Origin: Setaria digitata
Taxonomy: Eukaryota > Nematoda > Chromadorea > Rhabditida > Setariidae
DNA length: 64,000 nt
NCBI GenBank assembly: GCA_003640385.1
Contig: RCAB01000091.1
Span: 115,564 to 179,563, forward strand
Reading direction: 5' to 3'
Both the position numbers and the translations under genes were made by a program. Below are positions 27,101 through 42,100 of the stretch, piece after piece. A model generated the notes under the pieces. The model had not been told where the DNA came from. It did no database searches and saw only the letters and a list, made by a program, of their open reading frames with translations. Position 1 is the stretch's first letter, and each line of letters begins with the position of its first letter.

Positions 27101-30100
27101 TCTTTCACCTTTATCCGTAGCCTAAAATTAAATTTTTCTACTTCAACAGTTTTTCGACTCCAATGAGACTGGATTATTTCATTTGAAACAACATTTAAAT
27201 TGCTAGGATATGTAAATATTTAATATTTAAATATGTAAATATTGTGTAAATATGTGAATTTTTAAATATATGTAAAATAAACAATAAAATGTGCTATAAC
27301 GCTGATGATCTTATCACTAGAAATGTCCTCATATCACTGTCAAACTAATAACAACTTTGTAGAGATAAACTTTAAGAAAGTTAAATTATTATTTACCGTG
27401 AGGTATAAAAGTTTATTATCATTAGTTAATCTTTAATAACTACCAAAAAAAAATCACTTTCACTGTAACTTCTTCCTGTGCTCTTTGTTCACGATCAAAG
27501 CGTACAAACGGTGATGGCCTCAATTCACCTGTTTCTGGATTAATGATAAACGGTTTACGAGATTCAGATTGTGAATAATACAACGAGTAAACAATTTCTC
27601 CATTTGGTGGCGAATCCTCATCGGTTGCTACTACCTGCAGGAGTTTCCAACACTAAGATATTTCGTTCTGAGGAAATTTTGACTGATTTGGTAGAATCAA
27701 ATAAGAATGCAATGAAGAGTAAAATGACCTCACCTTTTGGTTGTTGTGCTTTTAGAAATAATTGCCACCTTTGGAAATTACAAAGTGTCAAAAACAAAAA
27801 CCTTCAAAATGACTGGTGCATTGATTTTATAATCGCCTTCTTCAATCTTTGCAATACTGCTATAAGTATCACAGTTGCGGAATTCTGGTTTGTTGTTGTT
27901 TACATCCGCAATATCTGTAAGTTAGAATCCTAATTTAAATCTCTTTTTCTCCTAAAAACTTTAAATCCACGAAAAATATATCCAGAAAGAAAGAAAAAAT
28001 CTGTAAGTTAGAATCCTAATTTAAATCTCTTTTTCTCTTAAAAACTTTAAATCCACGAAAAATATATCCAGAAAGAAAGAAAAAATCTGTAAGTTAGAAT
28101 CCTAATTTAAATCTCTTTTTCTCCTAAAAACTTTAAATCCACGAAAAATATATCCAGAAAGAAAGAAAAAATCTGTAAGTTAGAATCCTAATTTAAATCT
28201 CTTTTTCTCTTAAAAGCTTTAAATCCACGAAAAATATATTTAGAAAGAAAGAAAAAATGCGGTTCGATTATTTCGGCATGCTTTAAAAACTTTTTAAACA
28301 CATACCAACAGTAACTGCCGCAGTTTGCATATGAATTTCACTTACGCTCTGCCCGCAACAGGATCCGTCATCTCGTGCTACTACGGTTAAGTTGTACGGA
28401 GATTCTTCATGTATTAGTTCTTCCGGTTTCACGTTTGTTCCAAGTTTAATCAGTCCTGTACTTTGGATTCAAATAAAAATGATGAACCAAGAATCAGAGG
28501 GCATAAATGCATCGAATAGATTTAGTGAGGAAAAAAGAAAATTGTTTGAAAAAAGCTTCCCGAATGACCTACCAGTATCTCGATCAATCTCGAACAATTC
28601 AGTTGCTGATGTTTCATCACCATTCGAAAGCAGAAACGTGTAGAAAACCTTAAATTTTGCATGCTACAATATTCTTGAAGTGAGATCTATTTCTTTAAAA
28701 TTTTAAGTCAAATACAAAAGAAGCTCGGCAATTGAGTAAATCTACCTGATCCCGATCTGGATCAATTGCTTGGATTTGGATGATCGGTGTTCCACCTTGA
28801 GCATCCTCAGCAACAAATGCATGATAAGTTCCATTTGGGATGAAAACTGGCGCCTCATCATTAGAATTTTCTGTGCGAATATGTACCTGAAACTGATACT
28901 GATAAATATTTCATTAAATGAAACTGCGTCATATATTCTCGAGAGACGTTGACAACGAAAAGAACAGTCCGAAAAGTTTTATCGCTTTTTCAATCAAATA
29001 TGTTGATGACTTAGGTTTCCTGACTGACACACAAACTGTGAGCTCGACAGACGCACGGAAGGATACGTGAATCCAGACGTCTCTTTCTGTTAAAAAAGAA
29101 AATACCACGGCATTACTACTGAGCGATGGTTCACCACAATCGGTTGCTGTAACGTTGAAACGATAGATGAAGAAACGTTCTCGATTTTGATCAGCATCCA
29201 GACGTGTTCGAGCAGATATCTCTCCTCGATCGTTGATAATAAAATTATTATCAGTTAGGGTATATTTAATTCGAGCATTTTCGCCATGATCTTTGTCATC
29301 TGCTTGAACTGAAATGATCATAAAATACTGCTCCGATAGATGGTAGAACTTCGAGTAAGGAAGTAATTTTAGGATAAAATATTCCTAAGTTTTTCTTTTT
29401 AAAAATAAAAAAAAAATTTTTTCAAATTTTTTTGCGACTTCCAAAATAAGGAAAATTGATTTACATAGAAGTTGACGCAAATAAACTTACCTGTCAAAAT
29501 AATTTGGCCGGGTGGTACGTCTTCTTTAGTGGTAGCAGTATAGATAGGTTGCGTGAACGTCGGAACATTGTCATTTACATCTTCCACGTAAATGTCCAAC
29601 GGTACTTCACTTTCCCTGCCATCTTCACGAGCGATAGCTGCAATTTTACGAAATTTCATTGTGAAATGCCAGCTCGAAGTTTCCTCGTTTTTAAGTAACT
29701 TAGCTCTTTCCGTTGCTCCTTTGACACTTAATTTTCCATGCTAAAGTTACCTCTCTCTTGAAAGCATTACCTTAACTTTGTTAAACTTAACCCTTATGCA
29801 CCGAATTTGTGATCAGTTCAAATAAATTAATGTTAATTAAAATGACACTCACTTGCGAATAAGTGACATTCAGCCTTCTCTTTTAGCATCAATATGCTAG
29901 GAATTCAGAACTCGATAAGTAAACAAAATAAGATCGATTTTTATATCATCAACTTCAGCTTCTAGTTGGAATATGGAAAAAGGCTTGCAACTCAAAGTTT
30001 ATCACTGTTAATGGAAGTTCAAGTAATGAATAACACTAAACGTAATTAATTAGTGCTAAATTGTAATTAATTAAAATCTCTAAATCAGTTTTCTATTTTT

Positions 30101-33100
30101 TCGTGATTTTTTTTTTCGAAAAATTTTGAAATTCCTCCTCTCTACGATTACAATTTTCCTGAAGTTTTAAATAACTAATAACAATGCTACCATATCATTT
30201 AAAGTTTGCCTGTTTCGGCTTTCATTATGTTATCAATTTCTTGTAAAAAAAAAACTTTTTTTTTTCTATAATCTCATTTCTGTTAAGACTGAATCTAAAT
30301 TTTCAAGAATAAATGTAATTAGTGGCTTTACTATTTTCTAGAAAAATGACTTTTCGAATTAAGAGAAAATGAATAAGGATAACACAATTCGGCCCGAGAA
30401 CTAAGGAAAGATCAACAATCACTTCATGTTTGAAAGTTCTGGAAAAGTTGTCAAGTTGCTGCTATATAAATTTTATTTAGCTATATTAAAGGTAGGGTTT
30501 CATCCTCTACCTTTCTCCTAGTACATGCTACGACGTTAAGTTTGTATTGGTCTTCACTGCAAATCTAACTTGATAACTGTTGCTTACATCTTGCATTGTC
30601 AAATGAGCAGTTCTGCAACATCAGCTTTCAATTATCAGCAAGCCAGATAATCCCTACCATGTGCAATAAGGCCTGTGCTTAGTTAAAAGTTCTCACTGTC
30701 AAATGAAGCATATGAAATAAAATTGGATTTTAAGTGTAAGCCGGACTGTTGCATTCATTTATCGATCAGGAACGGAAATTAAGACATAGTCTGAGCCTAT
30801 GAGGCTCATTAGAAATTTCATGAAAGAACAAGCAAGTGAAGCAGAAAATTCATATGGCCTTAACTGAATAAACAAGTCTACCATGGACAGCTACCTAACT
30901 TCCTCCTAATCATTTCTGCTACGTAACTTTTGACTGAACAAATTCACTTTTCCTCTCATAATAAATTTTTGAGACACCTGTTAACTGATGATGCTTTGGT
31001 TGAGTATCGCCATCGTAGTCAAGTGTTCTTATCAGTCGAACCACGCCACGTTCTGCGTCAATTGTAAAGTATGGCGACAGTTCACGTTTCACGGAAGTTG
31101 TATCCAAATACATTTCATACCGCAGCTCACCTTTGCTACGTCGCTTGTCGATGGGTTTGAAGCATTTCGCTTTGATGCCAACTATGCTGAATCAATTGAA
31201 TTCTTAACCTCTAATCAGTTGAATGTCACCTGATACGCATCTCCGTATTCTACTTCAAATTCACTTTGTTTAAAAATCAATTTTTCTTTCTTAGATGTAA
31301 ATAGCTATACCTGGAACCAACTTCAGTATCTTCCGGAACATGAACTGTGTACTGTTGCTGAACAAACTGCGGTGCACGATCACCGGCATATATTTCTAGA
31401 ACTGCAACTTCGCTATTCTAAATCAAAAAACGAAAATAATTTTTAGGAAGCGAAATTTGCTCAAAAACAGAGAAGAGAATAAAAAATGTCTGTTCTGGTT
31501 GAACTTCTTTAGCCAAGTGCCAATATAGAACTTGGAAAGATCGACTAATTAGACGACTTTTGCCATTTCAAAAACATATTTTATTGCTAAAAAAGAATTT
31601 CAGAAGTTTTTGCAATTCTTGTCCAAACCATATTAAAGTCACCAAAAAGTTTGACAAGCTAAAATCAATCAATCTTTGTGGTGAATTCAAGCATTCACCT
31701 GGGGAACTTCAGTATCTGTCGGTGTTCGGTCTCGAGCTTGAACAAAAACCCGATAAGTTTCACCGGGTTTATAATGTTTCAAAGCTGTCTGCACCACTCC
31801 ACTTACTGGATCTACCGTGAACGTTCCTCTTGCTGTAAAGATGCTAATGAAATCCAAAAATTTTATAAAGCTGAAACTTGATGGAAAACTCAAAGATTAT
31901 ACCAATCTTACATCTTTACAGCTGAAATTTTACAAGACATAGATGTCAGAAAGGTATTGCAATTTGGGAGGTAGTCTTATGAATTTCAGTTCAAGCCAAA
32001 GATCTCAGAGTCATTTAACCCATTACTTGCTTTTGCTTTCAATTATAATAAGAAAGTACTGAATTTTGGGTTATTGCTGATCTAACAATTAGTAGCTACT
32101 TAGTCACATTAACAAAGTACTTATACTAACGTTCAGTATTAATAAGTCGATATTCGACATTATCATCGCCATCGCCAGTCTCATCTCGAGCGACGAACTG
32201 CAATTCATCAAATATTTGCAAAATTACAAAACGACCATTTTTGAAATTGTTTCCCAAATAATTCATAACACTCATGCACTCACATTCACTTAGTGTGAAT
32301 AAATGAGACGGAAAGATGCATTTTACAAAAGTTTCTATCAAAAAGTTAAAAAATTTGCTAAACTACTTGGGAAAAAATAGAAGAAATGTCGCCCAAGAAA
32401 TGATCTAACTGTTGAGAAGAACTTATTAAACTTGCCAATTTATTAATCTTTCTTCATTTCAAATTAAATAACAAAAAAAAAAAAAAAGAAACAATAACGC
32501 ATTTATTTGTTTACCGAGAAGGTATACGACATTGATTTGCTTTGCAACCATCTTAATACCTCGTCTTAGTACCTCATCCCTTCATCTAAATCCCTCTCCA
32601 ATAAATGACAGCTTCTGTTCTTGTCCCCTTCCAAAATTAATGACTTCATATAATCCAACAACGATGGGCCAAGGAAGTGATGCAATTTTCCGCTTATACC
32701 AACAAAAAAGACTCATTGCGCAGCACATTAATCTTATTTGGTTGTTTGGGAACACTCTGACAGGATTTATTCTTTATATGCAATCAGAAAATGATAATAC
32801 CGTAAGCCAATTTGGCATGCATTTTATAGAAGGATTCCATGTGAGTGTGAATTGAATTTGTCCCAAAGAAAGAAACAAATTTTAGAAATTTTAACGGTAC
32901 CCTTTCCATCCTTTGTCCCAAGATAACAGCAAGCTCGGAAGGAGCCTAATGACTAATAAGACTTTCTGATATTGGAAAGTGTTAACTTCTTACTTCTTCC
33001 ACAACTTTACCTTATAGACATGCATTCCGACGGACTGATCATAGGCTACCACAGCCTGATATGGCTTTGGTCCATTTTGAAATGCTGGCGGCTCGTCCAC

Positions 33101-36100
33101 ATCCAGTACTTCGATCCTTATCATTTGTATACGGTCTAAAAGTGGAAGTAACGATGACGTATGAGATTACTTCATTTCTGCAGGTGTTTTGACCAGAAAA
33201 AATATCATATTCGATCAATCAAAATTTCCAAATAATTACAGCAGATCGATACATGCATTAACCTTTTAAGCAGAAAACTAATTGCTATATATTCATGCTG
33301 CAGAAACCCTTCGGGAGATAGCATATAATTGCAAAGGCATAATTAGATTTGGATGTTGTTATCAAGCCTAATCAGATTGAAAATTCATTTCCATTATTCC
33401 ACTCAGTTCAGTGAACAATTAGCAAGGGAGCTATTGATTAATAGAACTTTTGTACACTACTCAATGAATGGTTTAATTTCGGAATCTCTGCACAATACAG
33501 TAGCTGTCTTCAGGATATGTTAAAATTAAATTTCAGCACAGAAAATTTATACCCTTAAGCGGTACTGAGGACGACAAACTTAGGGGGAGATTTTGGATTC
33601 TTTCATTGATTGTTTAATATTAATTGTTGAAGCTAATTGAACTGTAGACTCATTGACTGATATAATGATTAGCTTCACTAAACATAACGTTTCTTGCATC
33701 ATTTATGAATTTCTTTTGAATTCCTGCTTGAGACATAAAATAATGCTTGACCATAAACTTCAAGGAAGCTCGATTATTCTCTCATCTGCTTCTTCATCCT
33801 CTCATAAGCTACTAAATTTCTGATTTAAGGATCAGTTTTCAATACCTCTACAATTCACTGCTCATTCACTTATCTTTCATCAATTTCACCCACCGTAAAT
33901 GAGCATTTCCAAAAGCCTAGTCTATTACAACACGACAAACACTGAGCTTAGTAGGCCTTAATGAATTCGATTATTTCAGACCAATAACCGAGATATATTT
34001 GAGTCTACAAAGAGCAGCAAGACCATAAACTGCAAGCAGCCTAACTCCAATATGCCAATTAATTTGGGTGTTTACATCCTATGCTCTTCAGCGATTAAAC
34101 ACAGGTTGAAATTTGAGTAAGGTTAGCAGAAATAGATCTCTTGCTCAGTTTAACAGTCTGCTTATTGAGAAATGGAAAAAGTAAAGGATTGTACTCTACT
34201 ACCAAAACCCTCCCAAACATCAATAAGAGGTAGAAAATACTTCACGAGGACTTTCTCTCCAACTACCTTCTGCTTGTTAAATACTGCGAATCGCATTTCT
34301 GCCACGATTTCATCATACTCTACCGTCCTAGCACTTAATTTCATAGAAGCAATGAGGGTTTGTTTTAACTCTTGTCTAACTAATGCAACTTAGCCTCTCA
34401 GAAAAGAAATGCTCCAGAACCTGCCACTCCGCGTGATTTCGGCTGCAAAGCAAGAAGTATCAGTGAAGACTTATATGTAATGCCATATCTTCAGTACATC
34501 AACTTAGAAAGCAAATGAATGAATTCTATGTATGTGCTAGTGCTCGCTTAACAATAATAATAACAATGGCTGTGATCGTAAAATTCAGATAGTGCGTAGA
34601 TACATGATTTATGCAAGGCCGTTTATTATTGGCATGACGAGCTGAAGTTGAAAATCCCATAAAAAGGGATTAAATTGAAGAGATGGAAAGGAATGACAGG
34701 AAGACAGGAGGAACTCAGCTTGTCTCGGTCTCGAGACCCGCTGGTACCTACTTGTGACCCCCTAACCCGACCTCTTATTTTTCGGTTACTAGATAGCATA
34801 ACCTATTATACCGCTGTAGCAATTGTCAAAATAATGAAAATACAGTGGGATAGAGTTAAAAGGAAACGATGGTGAAATTAGAAAATAAAACTACACAGTG
34901 AAAAGAGATCAATTCGTACACAAGCGAATCTCGGCCTATACGGTAATTAAACTTAACACCTCTTTCCACTTTTAAATTTTCGATACAACTTTCAGAATGA
35001 AGCTGTTGGCAGTCCAAAATTACTTTGTGCACTGAGCAATTAATCAACTTTAGAACAACAGCCTAGATATGTGGCAATACATAAAATCAACTAATGCTTA
35101 ATGAATTTTCCATTCTATGGGTTTCTATGAGCTTATTTCCGGCAAAATATATTTTTAATTTCAAAACATATTTAGTAAACGCAATGGGACACAAAATATG
35201 CTCTGCAATTTTCCAGAATCTACGGAAGCAGAAGAATCAAATCTGCCAAGTATCCGAAAATGATAATTTTTGCCAGTTTCGTTCAAACTTCATATACTTG
35301 CATATTTTAAAAGGAAAAAGAATGAATCACAAAGATTTGAAATGGCCTCATTTTTGTTGTGCGAATGGCAGATGCTACTCAGTCTGTCTGTTGGCCTAAG
35401 CATTATATCAGTTTTTTTAAATGTAGAAAACTTCCACAGTTGTTACATCCTCATGGCGAAATTCGACCTTCTAATCCAATAAATGTGTCCCTGTAATGTC
35501 ACTCTTTGCATCGAAGGCTGTGAAAGTATTATATCAGTTGGAGTCAACTTGGAGGGATTATCAGTCAGTCCTCATCAACACCAACCAATGCCATAAGTTC
35601 AATTAAGCCCCACTTATCTATAAGGCAGCAGGAAGGCGATTGAAAATAATTCTTATTCATTCCAAATGCCATATCTAAACAACAATTTTAAGTAATTACC
35701 ACACTAAAAAAGTGTTTGCCCAAATATTTAAATGTCACAGCTTTTGTCATCGCTACAGCGAAACTGGCAATGCTTATCAGGATTTCTCAGGATTTAATCT
35801 AAATGATTTAATATTAGTTATTTCGATTTATCTGACACAACAGTAAATTTTAGTAGATCATTCTGAGTGGCAGAAGTATCTTATGAATGGATAGTAAAGT
35901 AAATTGAATTCTTTTAATTCACATTAAGAGTACGAATTTTGAAGGGAGGGAAATGCATTATTCACCAAATGCATCACGAATTCCATCATTTTCAATTGTT
36001 ATTTTATTTAATTAAATACCACTCTTGCAATGAACAATGCAGAGGGAAAGTGGCTTGCTAAGATTCAGTTTTATTACAAATTGTCCGTCACTTACCCGGA

Positions 36101-39100
36101 ATTCCATCTACCACTTATTTGCATGATGAAAGTGACGAGATTTCAGATTTTGATAATGATGTAACTTTGTGATAGTGATGTCCTGTTGATTATCAATTTT
36201 AAAAGGAGTAAATAGATATTACACCTCATCTTTTACTCTGTATAAGAAATGTATGATGTTTTATCACCTGCTATCTCTATCCAACTCCCGTTCTCTTTAG
36301 GTCCATCTGGCCTGAATTCTTCGATCTGGACAACATATGTGCTACCGAAATATAGCCAAGGAAGACAAAATTAAAGAAAACGATGAAGAGATCAGTGCAA
36401 ATTTATCAGGTCATTACGCTGTATTTTCTAAGGCACTTAGACTATTTATTAATTGCTATGCTACCGCAGAGATTCACCGCCAACATTATTCATTCCACAA
36501 ATACTACTAGGAAATAATGAAAATCGGATTCAATTTGCATAATGACAGAGAAAATACAATTTGTATGCTTATACATCTCATTCTCTTCAGAGGAAATCAT
36601 CCGTTCCCTTTGCTCGTTAGAGTATCTATTACTTTTCTCCTCATTAGTACCATCAATGGAACGTGGATAATTAAGCTTAAGCATATCGATGCTTGTATTA
36701 CATATATCCATTTGGTTTCTCGGAAATAAAAAGCAAGAGATAATTTTGTTGGGATACCCTAATGAGTTTACTGAAAACAGATGATTAGCAGCACGATAAA
36801 AAAAGAAAAAAAAAAAGTAAACTAAGATAGATATTCAAATTAAAAAGTGGAAATAAAAAATAATAAAAAAACTAAGATAAATTAAAATGATTTTGTGAAA
36901 GAGGGAAGGATGAACTACAGAAATATCAGAAGTAGAAAAAGAGGCCAATGTTGAGAAGGGGTATCCAGNCTAAGATAAATTAAAATGATTTTGTGAAAGA
37001 GGGAAGGATGGAACTACAGAAATATCAGAAGTAGAAAAAGAGGCCAATGTTGAGAAGGGGTATCCAGACTGCTTGCTGTGTTTGCAGCGTCTGGATCAAT
37101 TGTTTGCTTGCAAATTAGATCACTTGCTCATTAATTAATTCGCCCCGATCCATCACTCTCATTGGCATAATTAGTTACCTGCCTTTTTTTCGACTTCTGT
37201 TAGCACTTCCCTCATATTTACGGGTGGGTATCTTTCAGGCAAGATGAACGTTTCTATCTGCATGTGCCATATTTGCTGCTACCTTTGCACGCAATTCTCA
37301 TTGAAGTGTCCGGGAGAGGTGATTAGTTGTCGCTTTCAATAACGGTCCGCTCGACACCTGCCCATCAACGTTTTGACCCTCCGGACAACACTCTAGACTC
37401 ACCTGAGGAGGTTGGGGACCAGTTCTGAGTCATTGAGATTCGATAATACCTAAACTTTGATCTCACAACAATTGCAAGAGATCTGATCCGTCGCAGGATA
37501 AAACTGTCCTCTGTACTCCATTACAGTCATAAATTACACCATTAAAGCACTCCAATTAACTGTTGTTTACTGCTTCCACTATTAATGACCTCAGAATCGG
37601 TCACTAACTATAATGATTAAATTAAACTGATCTCTTTTTCGACGGATTTATTGCAAGGTCATCCGTTTGGCCCTTACTGACTAACTCTGATCATTCTTTG
37701 GCCCAGTTGGTCCTATTTTTAATTCTACAAAAATGTGTTCTCGTAGCTTTCCTTACCACACGTTATTGTTACTATCATATGATGATTTTGAGTTTTGATT
37801 AAAATTAGCCTTAAATTTAAAATCCAAAGTTCAAGTCCTAACTCCACAAAAAAAAAAATTAATTTCCTCTCCAGAAATTCATTATGTTTCCGATGCATGG
37901 GTGTGTTCCCCCTATCCCTAGAGAATTTGATTCTCGGTCTATCTCTTTCCTCCTTCTCCTGATTCTCGAGAGAGAATCCATTAAGTACTTTAGAGTCTGC
38001 AGTAGTCCACATTTAAGCGGGAATGATTTCATTGTTACGACAATGGCTTCTGCAGAAGTACTCACACTGAAGTGCTTAAGTGACAGGAGAAATGGTGAAG
38101 CAGGACGAAGTCAAAGTTTCGCCGAAGGATGGTCAGGTCGCCGTCTAGTGGAAAAAGCTTTTGAGCTTTTGAATTATTTCTTTCTAAACAACGGCTCTTC
38201 TGTTCTTCTGCAAACTTCATTAACATTCGTTTTTACCAACAAGCTCGCAAGTAAATTAGTAAATAAATTAGAAAAATTGCAAATAAATTAGTCATTGGTG
38301 TTAAGTTGACATTCCTTGGACCAAATAACTGGAGAAGAGATACTTGAAATAACAAGAAACATGTCAAGAATTAAATAGAAAATAATGCAAAATAATAAAT
38401 CCATGTTGCAGTTCGAAAAGAAAAAAAAATTAGCAAAATAGTAACAAAACTTGATTTGTTTGTTACTTTAAAGAAAATAAAACATTCTGAGCATTTCCAG
38501 TCACATCTTTCCTTTCACACTTCAACCACTGCTTTTTGAACTGAAAAATCGGACATCATCATGATTTAAAAGTCTCACTGTGCCAGAAATCAAAAATACT
38601 GATGAAATTTTAGACTAAGTACTATTTTTACGTGTGCTAAGTGTGTATTTGTCTGTTTTAAGAATTTTTCACATTAATTCATCACGGCGCTGAATGGTTC
38701 GAGTTACAGAGTAACAGCTGCATATGGAGAGGGAAGAATCCATCAATCGAACACCTCCAACCGCGAACACCTGTTACTATCTCTCTAGCAGGTAAGTCAC
38801 ATCACAACAGAACTTCTGTCTCCTTAACTGTCCAGGGGAACTATATACATAAATAGCTTGGTATAATGCAGTAAAATCGTCGAGATTTATTTGCTGTCAT
38901 AGCAATGAGTTACCAACTGAATCATAGCAACAGCAACAAATTATGCATTTCAGTTAGTAATGACCAGTAGTTAATTACTGAAATTACCTAACTAAGGTGC
39001 AATAGTGCCATCAAGATGACTTGCTTGAAATATCAGACAGTTTTGAGAGCGTATGGTAGCTTTCCTAAATGAGATGAGACAATTTTAAGGGAGATTGATG

Positions 39101-42100
39101 TTTTTTTTTTGTCCACTTTTCCTCTTTCTTTTCCATCATTTAATGAATGCAATTCGACTTTTCACCTTCTAGTTTGGTTCTTTTTCTTCCCAATTAATTA
39201 ATCAGTAGTATGTTCTTGCCAATGCTTGAAATGATTTCACTGAGGTCTTCACTATAACTCAGTAAACCCAAAGCAAATTGTGGAATGAACAAAAATGCTT
39301 CCGCTCTAAAAAGCGACTATAGAAGGACGGAATCTGATCACTAGTTTTGAAATGATGTCTTTCCGGATAACTAATTAGTTTGGCTAATTAACGCGACGAG
39401 TTATTTAAGAGTATTCCTATTGATGTTGCAAGAATTAAAGACTGAAGTGTCGCTACTGTCGCTCATTGCAAGGCAAGAAAGAGCAAAAGTCGAGAAATTC
39501 GAAGATTAAACGTCAAACTTTGGTTCCGTTATACTTTTCATAATATTGCGAATATCTATCTAGATTTATTGAACAGGTGAATGAAACTGGACGGATCATG
39601 CGACAGAAGGAAGTGGCTAACCTTTGAATGGACCGCTAATCTGTACAGCTGCTTGATGGGACATTTCTAATTCATAATTCAGTGGTTTGATAAGCTCTAT
39701 TGATCCATTGCTATGTATTCTGAGATAATCCGTTGTTGCTGGTGCAAAGACAACATTTTCATTGGGTCGAAGGTTTATCGCCTGAAGGCTCTTTTGCTAG
39801 GACAGTTATGGGAAACTACTTGTGATGAATTATTCGCTCCAATGGCAAAACATTAACTAAAAATTCAACTGCTGTAAAAGAGAATTAGCATGCTTCAATG
39901 GTAAGTTTGCATTAAATGACACCGTCTTAAATAAACATCATCGGATTGTATTATAATATTACGGAATATTTCAGGACAAAAAATGATAAGAATAGAAAAT
40001 GTACCAAAAACAGCGCCAGCAGTTAAAATTTCATTTAATTTTCTGCCAGAAGTTATAAGATTTGAATAAAAAGCTAACCTTTTCTAGCAATCCAATTGGA
40101 TGATTTTCTTTTAATGTTAGCACAATATCATTCCCGAAATCTCTCCTGCTTCGTCGAGAATTCTCATTAGGAAGCACTTGGTAGTTACTTTTACTTTTAG
40201 TTTTAAGTCTTTTGAATTGTCGCTTTGGATCTATCCTTGGACCGACCAAAATCCGAACGTTAGCATGAGCTTTCTTTAAACTAATATTTTTTAATTTTGA
40301 GTATTTATTGCCTTTTTTCATTTCATTGGATTATTGAGGTACAAATTTAGACTTAAGAAAACGAAAAAAAAACTTTGGAATTATCGAAATTTTATATACT
40401 ACTACAATTTTTGAATATAAGATTTGCTATTTCTTGAAATTGAAATACAAATTCAATATTTTGTAATAAAATGCTCGGATATGCACTTTTCAAAGTTACC
40501 TGTCCAAATGAATCAGTAGCAACAACATTAAAGAAATATTTGCCATTCGGTACGCCGTGACGACTAAATAAATCACCCGAAAAAGGTGTAACATCGAACG
40601 AAACATTTTCCGGTTCAATCCGGTACATAACAGCACCTTTCGTTGTCCTAAAAAAATGTTTATATTTTCGCGTTGAACATATGAACCACCAATGCAGACT
40701 ATTAAGGGATGGGATTAATTAGCATTGTTCCTTCAACTTCCCGTGAATTAACGAATGGGTTAATCTCAGCACCAACTGTTCCTATATCATTTTACTTAAT
40801 GAGCTTTACTGAAAGCTCATTAAATTCGTCAGTATGATCTGAACAATTCGGCAAGTTTGCAAGGAAGCCCATGAATTTCCTATGGCTCTGTCGTGTATTG
40901 GTGAAATATATTTGCTAAGTAATACAAAAGCTAGTAATGTCAAGTCAACAATTCCCTTAAACTATAGGTGAGATTAAGAATTTTCGACTTGAGGATGATT
41001 TCCTAATTTGTATTGTAATTATAAAGATACTAGAAAGAATGCCAAGATTAGAAACTAGATGGCAAGTTCTAGTTAAAATTCCTTTAAAAAACATATCATT
41101 CTCAAATGATGAGAAATATTACTAAGCCAAGATTGAATTATTTCAATTATGTTAGGGAAATTACTCATATCATCATTGTGATTATCACTATTTATCAATT
41201 ACAACACTAGCAAAATAAAGTCATTTGAAATTTAAATTTATTCTAACATTATGAACATCCCAATTGGAAATGTGTAGTCAAAATTTTGTTATTGGTTGAA
41301 AATTTTTCTCTCATCTTTAAATATTTCTTTCAAATTTTCCTGAATTCAATATGCCAGAAGAAAAGGAACCATTGATGGATGGTCTTATTGTGATTGTAAA
41401 TAATGGAGAATATGTCAATCGAATCAGATATTTTATAACATGATTTTATTCCTTTTCACAAATAACACCATTTGTCATTTCTTTAATATCATTGCTTCAG
41501 TCTATTTGGAGTAGAAAGGAGAGGTCCCTTTCTTGAAGGTATGTACTTCGAGACTACCTCCCAGCTTCCTCAAGACATAAAGTAAAATGACACCTTATCT
41601 ATTCATTCAACATGTGTTTTTGACCAGCTAATTAATTAATTCCCCCACTTAGATTACGTTCCCTGAAGAAATAAGTTCCTTTTAGATTGAACATTAAAAA
41701 AGAGAAGAGAAAAAGGAAGAAAAATGCATATTTGCAGGCTTTTATATAGTCAACAAGCTTTGGGGGAAAGGAAGATATGAAATTAGAATTGGATTAGATT
41801 TTAATAAGACTTGAAAATCTGAGCTTAAAAGACAAAACACCTTCAAATTTCAAAGTACCAATAATTCAATAACACAAAATAGAAATTAGATTCAAATTTT
41901 AAAGATGAAGACTCGATCCAAAACTGGTTTTCAAATTAATTATATTTAATTAAAAAAAGATATGCGTAGCCTTACATCCTAAATCCGAAAATGATTGTTC
42001 ATGTCTCTTCTATTCTGAAAGATCATTTTAATCAGAATAAAAAATTATTAATTAAGTGGAATGAATTAGTAAAACTTACTTGGCTGTAACTCTCAGTACT

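Noticed and set aside
27571..27933. 120-codon plus-strand open frame
   Set aside because: It overlaps exons 18 and 19 in antisense; the minus-strand reading gives cadherin motifs.
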